The translations under genes and the position numbers were made by a program. This document shows, piece by piece, positions 58,450 through 64,000 of a DNA stretch of 64,000 nt (position 1 is the stretch's first letter; the number at the start of each line of letters is the position of its first letter). The notes beneath the pieces were generated by a model, which saw nothing but the letters and a program-made list of their open reading frames with translations, did not search any database and was not told where the DNA came from. The stretch comes from Gnetum montanum (lineage: Eukaryota; Streptophyta; Gnetopsida; Gnetales; Gnetaceae): assembly GCA_015680685.1 (NCBI GenBank), contig MNCI01002112.1, forward strand, positions 270,377 through 334,376, written 5' to 3'.

Positions 58450-59560
58450 TTTAACTACATTTTTACAATGTTGCCAAGTGTTCTTGGTTGTATCTTAAAT
58501 AACTCAGCAAGGTTATAAGCTATGATACACCATTTTCTTTGAATTTCTTCCATATGCTGGCATTGGAGAAAAATATGATTTTTCATCTTCAATGGTGTTG
58601 CTATCACAAAATCTGCAAATTCATTCTTCACATGGAATGTTGTACCATTTACCTATCTCAATTCTAAAATAGTGAGATCCTAGCCATGCTCTCCCTATTC
58701 TAAAATAGTGAGATCCTAGCTATGTTCTCCCTATTTGAATGTGCAACTGGAAAGGAATATTAGCTGTTTGGTAAGTGACTTGTGTAGAGATAGCTCCTCT
58801 AACATTATCCAAATAGATTTTTTTCTTTCCTTTAGTAGCATTGCATAATTTTTGCAGAGCAATTCTTCTAACAATTCTTAGACATTCTTTGGGGTTGCAA
58901 TGTAAAATAGTTTCTAGAATATTTCATTTTCTAAGCCATATCTTTCCATGCTGAAACCATCCTTTGTCTTGGGATGCATACAAAACTTTTTTGAAAAATT
59001 TATCATCATTGCTATAGAGTAGGTAATGTGTATAACCCACAAATTGAGGAATATTCCATTTTCTAAGCCACATCTTTCCATGCTAAAACCATTCTTTGTC
59101 TTGGGATACATACAAAACCTTTTTGGAAAATTTATCATCATTGCTATAGAGTAGGTGACGTGTATGAGCCACAAATTGACAAATAGCTTCAATCTCTAAG
59201 GGCATCAAATCAGCTTCCAAAAAATTTACAAACACTTCATGGTTCTCTTTCAATTGAATGCAATAAACTTACCTGTTTGTCACAAAGGAACTCTACTCTT
59301 CTTATTGTGAATCCAAATTTTGTATGCTCAAACTGCTTCAGGATTGGTTTGCTGTTTAAGAGTCGTCCGAGCTTCCCAACATTGATCGTTAAACCATTTT
59401 TGTCCTTGTACTATGTGATTTCTTCTCACTTGGATAGCAGCAGCCAATGGAGCATCTGCAATATTAATGGAGAGATTCCATCTTTTTTGAAGTTCAGAAA
59501 AGCTTGCTTCTCGTTAGCTGATAATCCAGAAATCCAAGTCTTCCTTCTACACTGAGACAC
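58450..59560 (-). mobile_element. LINE fragment (minus), C-terminal ORF2 pieces
   Basis: The reverse strand shows an endonuclease-RT linker-like part (NHIVQGQKWFNDQCWEART, about 59430-59360), a repeated segment with NDDKFSKKVLY and WFQHGKMWLRKWNIP, and a zinc-binding RT tail (ICRFCDSNTIEDEKSYF, about 58620-58560), as in plant L1-like LINEs. Stops are frequent. A block of about 130 bp is present twice in tandem (about 58918-59048 and 59049-59180). It lies inside a host intron. Confidence 0.75.
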
Positions 59561-59664
59561 ATAGCCAGTGATTGAAATATAGTATACCTATTAAGTATAA
59601 AATATCTGTCAAAGATAAAAGTTCTAAAACCGCCAAAGTTCTTGAATTTCTTTTGCCAATAAAG

Positions 59665-59822
59665 CCGCTCGAAGGCCCACATTATCGCGTCTGGGATCTT
59701 CTACAACCTTTCGAGCTGCAGGACAGGGGAACCAAAGTACTTTACAGACAAGAAAGGGAATTCTGGAACAGGCAGCTGAAAGCGCTCGGAATGCCCCAGT
59801 AGCTTCTGCATTTGCAAATGAG
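59665..59822 (+). CDS. Host gene exon 4
   Basis: The acceptor is CCAATAAAG|CC after a T-rich stretch, and the donor is AATGAG|GTACAC. With phase 1 from exon 3 it reads AARRPTLSRLGSSTTFRAAG and ends SARNAPVASAFANE, 53 residues without a stop. The TLSRLGSSTT and LEQAAESARNAP stretches look like basic, phospho-site-rich protein, but I recognise no family. A different frame here is also open (59572-59802) but starts inside the intron. Confidence 0.6.
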
Positions 59823-59929
59823 GTACACTATTGACAATTTTTAAGTTTTCTCGTATGCTGCAAGGTGCCAAGAATACTGGTAATAACCTGTAATTGTGAG
59901 ATGATATGTGCCTTTTTTGTTATTGACAG

Positions 59930-59980
59930 GAATCTGATAATCTATGGCTGGAACAAAAACAGATAGCGTCTTGCCAATAA
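59930..59980 (+). CDS. Host gene exon 5 with stop
   Basis: Acceptor TTATTGACAG is followed in phase 0 by ESDNLWLEQKQIASCQ and TAA at 59978. A donor-like TCTG|GTATGT lies just downstream (59998), so an alternative 3' structure is possible. The final exon is short but fits the frame. Confidence 0.5.
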   Translation, partial: ESDNLWLEQKQIASCQ

Positions 59981-60416
59981 CGCTCGCTTTGTTTTCTGGT
60001 ATGTTTCACATCTGTAATCCAGATCCGAACGTCGTAATACTCAAACATGGAAACTGTAATAATATCATAAGGTTCTCGCAGTAACGACTGTGTTACCATA
60101 CAGAAACACGCGTGCTTCCAGACGCCGTATCGAGGGCAACGACTGTTTCTTTTTTTATCGTTTTGCCTCTTATTTTTAATATTAAAAGATAGCTGGTTTC
60201 GTTGATGACAGAGTCCACAGGGAAACGATGGTTCAAGAACGAAACCTTAGTTTTAGGGATACAAACTCTTAAAAACATGAAGTTTTTACTTCACATTATG
60301 CAAGGGTGACAGTTAATCCATTTTCATTAAATTTGAGGGTTAGAATTGCTTCATTCTGGACAAAATAGGAACTGGCGTAGAACCGCAGGAGTTTTTACGA
60401 CCATTGATGCTCCTTT
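59981..60416. other. Intergenic or 3' UTR sequence
   Basis: I see no coding signal, repeat or RNA gene. It should contain the host gene's 3' end and the left boundary of the LINE. Confidence 0.4.
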
Positions 60417-60717
60417 CTTCAGTTGGGCGCCACTGCGCTGCTGAGCCACTCCTGCGGCCCAGGGTATTGGATCGAAGACGCTGAACAGAAAATAACCGTT
60501 GGGCGCTCTTTTCTTCTGTTGGGCGCCGCTGCGCTGCTGAGCCCTCCTGCTCCGCCTCCTGAGTTTTTCTTGGCCGTTTTATTTCTTTCTACCGCGCTGT
60601 CTGGGTCCTTGCTCGCGGTGGGTGGACATGCACATTGGTGGTGAGGGTTTTCCTGCAGTCTAGGTTGCAGATCAGGAATGCGTGCACCCTAGGCATGGGC
60701 ATGGGCAAGTCACAAAG
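60417..60717 (+). promoter_or_regulatory. LINE 5' UTR with tandem promoter-like repeat
   Basis: GTTGGGCGCC, then CTGCGCTGCTGAGCC, occurs at 60422 and again at 60518, a 96-bp period, with a partial third copy at 60499. The region is GC-rich unlike its surroundings. Repeated monomers in the 5' UTR are common promoters of L1-like LINEs. Confidence 0.55.
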
Positions 60718-61803
60718 ATGGATTCATTAGCTTCTGCATTTCCTCAGAGAAGTTCATCTACCTCACCTCAACTTGATTTTCTTTTACCGGATGATATTTT
60801 TGAAGCAATTTCTAAAGATTTCACATCTCGTTTTCTGTTTTTTCAAATTGTGGGGTTTTTACCACAGTCCCCAAGTTTAAACACTCAAGTCCATAGCCTC
60901 CTTCAACCCCATGGCATTCAGGTTTCTCATGCTCGTTACTACTCTCGTCATTTCATTCTGGTAGAATTATCTGATACTTCCCAGGTCGAAAAGGCTCTCT
61001 CTCAAAAAAATTTTCCAACTAGAAATGCAACCTTAATCGCACGCACTTGAAGTTTTGACTTTAATGTCAATAACCTAGATTTTAATATAATTCCTTGTTA
61101 CATAGAACTGCCCAATCTTCCACTCATTTTCTCCTCTATTGAGAAGGACATTGTTAGCACCCTGGGCCCTTTTATTTCCGATCATTGTACGGCAGTCAAT
61201 GGAACTCAAATTCGCCATTATTGTATTGAACTAGATATAGCCCTTTGGAAGACCTCATTAAACCTCGGTGCTGGTGGAAAAATCTTTACCCAAAAAGTGG
61301 ACTATTTTTACCTTCCAAACTCATGTAGCTATTGTCACAGGGTCGAGCATCATATCTCGGTGTCTCCTATCCTAGCCAGGAAAAAACAACCTGTAGCCTC
61401 TCAGAAGACTCGTGTCCTAGTCACACCACCAGTAGGCCCATCCTCAGTATCCTTTAAATTCGAATCTCCTCCCCCAACAACTCCTAAATCCTCCTCTCAG
61501 TCTAGCTGCTCCAAGCTACAAAAACAACAGTTAGGTACTCACACCTCCACCTAGGTCATCCCTACAAACGTTGTCAAGAACTCATTCTCAGAGGATGAGT
61601 TTGTGGTGGCCAGTGGAAGGAAACGAGTCAAAGCTTCCCTTCGTTCTACTTCTCCCTCCAACTCCTCTTCACTAGACACTTCCATGGCCCTTGTCCCCAC
61701 CAACAACTCCTTTGCCCTCCTGTCAGGAACAAAGGAAACTGATACTTCGACTCCCAAACCTTTTGTTGCCCTCCCATCCAACCTACCCCTGGTTTCCCCA
61801 TGA
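60718..61803 (+). pseudogene. LINE ORF1: nucleic-acid-binding protein
   Basis: It starts MDSLASAFPQRSSSTSPQ, with an upstream in-frame Met at 60682. A plant LINE ORF1/DUF4283-like segment follows (FQIVGFLPQSPSLNTQV, YYSRHFILVELSDTSQ), then VDYFYLPNSCSYCHRVEHH. There the knuckle keeps Cys-Cys-His, but the last Cys is Ser (HHISVSPI). A Ser/Pro-rich tail (SPSNSSSLDTSMALVP) ends at TGA 61801-61803. Two stops interrupt it (61048 TGA, 61552 TAG). It would chaperone LINE RNA. ORF2 begins one base before its stop codon. Confidence 0.75.
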
Positions 61804-62858
61804 ATCTCCTTTCTTGGAATGTTCGAGGCCTTACTGATAGGCTTCGACGGAAGCGAGCAGGCAACTTTATATCTAGTCTTAATTTGACTTTTGATTTCAT
61901 TCTCCTTCAAGAAATTAAGATTTCAGCCGACTTTTTATCCTATTCCGCCCATTGGTTTCTTCCTCACTCCTCACTCCTAGTGACATCCCATGCAAGTGGG
62001 AAGGGAGGAGCGGCCATTCTCCTCTCACCCTACTGGAAAACTAAAATCCTTCAAAGCGGTTCTGATTCCGGGCATAGAGTTTCCTGGGCCACCTTCTCAT
62101 CCCAACATGGCGCTTTTGGCATTTGCTCGATATATGCCCCAAATGACTCCAAAAAAAAGGCTCTCCTTTGGCATGAACTTGCAACTTCTCTCACCCCAAT
62201 GCCTTGGATATTCGGAGGAGATTTTAATATGGTAGAATTCCCTCAAGATAAGCTCGGAGGGGCATTTCTTCAATTGCCCAATCTCGAGTATCAGGCTTGG
62301 TCTGCATTTAAGAAAAGATTTTACCTCTCAGACAGGGTAGAAAACTCCACGTGCATTCCCCCCCATAGATTTACTTGGAGCAATCTCTGTCTAGGGCAAG
62401 CTCGCATCTATAGCAGGTTAGATAGGTTCTATTTCTCCACCCTCTCCTTTTGGCAAGCTTTCTCTGCCACTACAATTCATCATCATGCCACCTTATCCAA
62501 CCACTTTCCTATCTCCATATCTATCAAGATTCATGGTAGCCCTGACCGACAAAAATTTCATCTTTTCAGACTACAAAACAACTATTTTTCTTCCCCTACT
62601 GCCCAACTTCTTCTCTCCAACCTTTGTAATGCCGAACCTAGACCCCTAAATCAGACGGGTTGGATTAATTGGTGGCATCGTGCTTCATGTCGAGTGCGAA
62701 ACTTCACTCGTTCATATGGTAAGACCGTGGCTGCTCAAGCCAAACATGAATACAACAAAATTCACCTCACTATTGAACATCTCACTAACAAACTAGGTCA
62801 AGATCCCTTCAATACTCTAGTTCACGAGGAGCTAGCTAGAGCACACGTTGCCTTCTAA
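61800..62858 (+). CDS. LINE ORF2, endonuclease part
   Basis: A 352-residue open stretch. AP-like endonuclease motifs appear in order: LLSWNVRGL at the N-terminus (Asn), ILLQEIK (catalytic Glu), YAPNDSKKK, WIFGGDFNMVEFP (Asp/Asn), ARIYSRLDRFYFS, and LSNHFPISIS near residue 238, where the usual SDH is SNH. A basic linker to RT follows from about residue 260 (WWHRASCRVRNFTRS). It nicks target DNA to prime reverse transcription. The start ATG overlaps the ORF1 stop as ATGA. A TAA at 62856 now separates it from RT. Confidence 0.88.
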   Translation: MNLLSWNVRGLTDRLRRKRAGNFISSLNLTFDFILLQEIKISADFLSYSAHWFLPHSSLLVTSHASGKGGAAILLSPYWKTKILQSGSDSGHRVSWATFSSQHGAFGICSIYAPNDSKKKALLWHELATSLTPMPWIFGGDFNMVEFPQDKLGGAFLQLPNLEYQAWSAFKKRFYLSDRVENSTCIPPHRFTWSNLCLGQARIYSRLDRFYFSTLSFWQAFSATTIHHHATLSNHFPISISIKIHGSPDRQKFHLFRLQNNYFSSPTAQLLLSNLCNAEPRPLNQTGWINWWHRASCRVRNFTRSYGKTVAAQAKHEYNKIHLTIEHLTNKLGQDPFNTLVHEELARAHVAF

Positions 62859-64000
62859 CATTGGGAAGTGTACCGAGCACAAAGTGCCTAACTAAAAGTT
62901 GGGTCACTTGGTTAAATATTCAAGATGAACACTGTAAGGAATTTTTTAAATATCTTAATGCTGCTTCCCCTTCGCATGCTATTGACAAAATCTCATGTGA
63001 GGGTACCACCATTACTAACCACAATAGTATCCTCTCTTTTCTTAAGAACCACTACGAAACCCTTTTTGCTGCTACCCCAATGGACATCTCTTCGTTCAAG
63101 GTTGCCACCCTTGATTATCCTCGCCTTTTAATCCTACTATGCTTCAAAGCCTTGACACTAATATCACTCTAGCGGAGCTACAGGAGGCTTGTTCCAAGTT
63201 AAGTCGAGGAAAGGCTCCTGGTTATGATGGGTTTCCAGTAGAATTTTTTCAAAATCATTGGGATTTGGTTGGCAAGGATCTTTTGTAGGTCATTAATGAG
63301 GCTCTCTTAACTGGTTCCCTTGGGCCTAATCTAAATCAAGGGGTAATTTGTCTCCTCCCCAAGTTTGGGGATCTAACCAATATCTCCAATTCGCTTCCCA
63401 TAACTCTTCTCAATGTAGTGTATAAAATTTGGGCAAAGTGCCTTGCCTTACGGCTGAAAAAAATTCTCGGTCAGATCATATCCCCTCAGCAAACAGGATT
63501 TGTTCCTGGTAGATATATTTTAGACAATGTGGTCGTAGCGTGGAAAGGTCTCAAGTGGGCTGAGGATGATGGACAAGATATTCTCCTAGTGAAACTAGAT
63601 TATGCCAAGGCTTATGACAACATTAAGTGGAATTTTATCTTGTAGACTATGACCAAACTGGGTTTTGGACCCAAGTTCTTGCATATGGTGAAATGCTTAT
63701 TCACAGATGCTACTGCAAGGATTTCCACTACCTTCGGCATTACCTCTCCCTTTCCAATACATAGGTCTGTGCGCCAAGGTTGTCCTCTCGCCCCCTATCT
63801 CTTTATCATTGCATCAGACTTTCTTTGTCATCAAATTAACCTGGACATTAAAACTAAATTTCTCACTGGGGTTAGCCTTTCCTCCTCTCAACAACAGCTT
63901 CTCAATATGCACTTTGCCGATGACTCCTTTTTTCTAGTTCAAAACACAGCCACCAATTTGCACCGCCTCTTATCAAGGGTGGAGCAATATTGCACACTCT
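62859..64000 (+). pseudogene. LINE ORF2, reverse transcriptase part (runs off the window)
   Basis: It continues ORF2 in shifting frames: EHCKEFFKYLNAASPSHAID, GKAPGYDGFPVEFFQ, GVICLLPKFGDL, QQTGFVPGRYILDNVV, LLVKLDYAKAYDNIKWNF, VRQGCPLAPYLFIIASDF and NMHFADDSFFL, the last being the catalytic F/YADD motif. These define a non-LTR RVT_1 domain of the plant L1 type. Stops near 62889, 62913, 63286 and 63643 and a frameshift near 63130 inactivate it. The C-terminus, poly(A) and target duplication are outside the window. Confidence 0.88.

Noticed and set aside
59572-59802. 76-codon ORF overlapping host exon 4 in another frame
   Set aside because: It starts within the intron and its frame is incompatible with the phases of the neighbouring exons.

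Overview
The window is plant nuclear DNA and holds almost no ordinary gene space. Spliced-gene signals, plant-type Ty3/gypsy and LINE retrotransposons, very large LTR elements (LTRs of 1.3-2.3 kb) and heavily decayed copies point to a seed plant with a large genome. A conifer or other gymnosperm is my guess, but the species cannot be fixed from the sequence. I see no rRNA, tRNA, CRISPR or bacterial features.

Layout. 1-11838: element A, a minus-strand Tat/Ogre-like Ty3/gypsy element that runs off the left edge. It is inserted into element B. 11844-about 23125: element B (plus strand), with gag remnant, protease, antisense gene, RT, RNase H and integrase. Its integrase is split by a solo LTR (18796-20380) with a perfect CTACT target duplication. 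B's 3' LTR probably starts near 23126, and quiet AT-rich DNA follows to about 24900. 25421-59980: a small host gene in six pieces. Its first coding exon is split by a 23.3-kb tandem retroelement of the form LTR1-C2-LTR2-C1-LTR3 (25522-48792, minus strand). A later intron carries a fourth, internally deleted plus-strand relative E (51130-57344), and another carries a minus-strand LINE scrap (58450-59560). 60417-64000: 5' UTR, ORF1, endonuclease and RT of a plus-strand LINE that runs off the right edge.

Most striking is the design of the Ty3/gypsy family. Between protease and reverse transcriptase each element carries, or shows remains of, a multi-exon gene on the opposite strand. This gene (called aORF here) has its own TATA box, consensus splice sites in compatible phases, a coiled-coil segment and a conserved C-terminal block. 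Copies A and B align along most of its length although every copy is broken. Degenerate tandem arrays built on one core (pol-sense GGTCCGCTATGACCTTAAAC) sit at the module boundaries: protease/aORF, aORF promoter/RT, and integrase/3' region. The aORF promoter and first intron carry the same family-specific palindromic words as that element's LTRs. Because Ogre elements are known to splice out an intron between protease and RT, the aORF may be a gene nested antisense inside such an intron.

The host gene reads as exons 25421-25526 (or to 25519), 48794-48847, 49116-49132 (a 17-nt microexon), 57551-57674, 59665-59822 and 59930-59980. Phases agree at every junction, giving about 170 residues of unrecognised function. 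The end of LTR3 makes a TTTCAG acceptor, so the whole 23-kb insertion could be removed as an intron. Splice calls, domain names and repeat alignments were made by eye.
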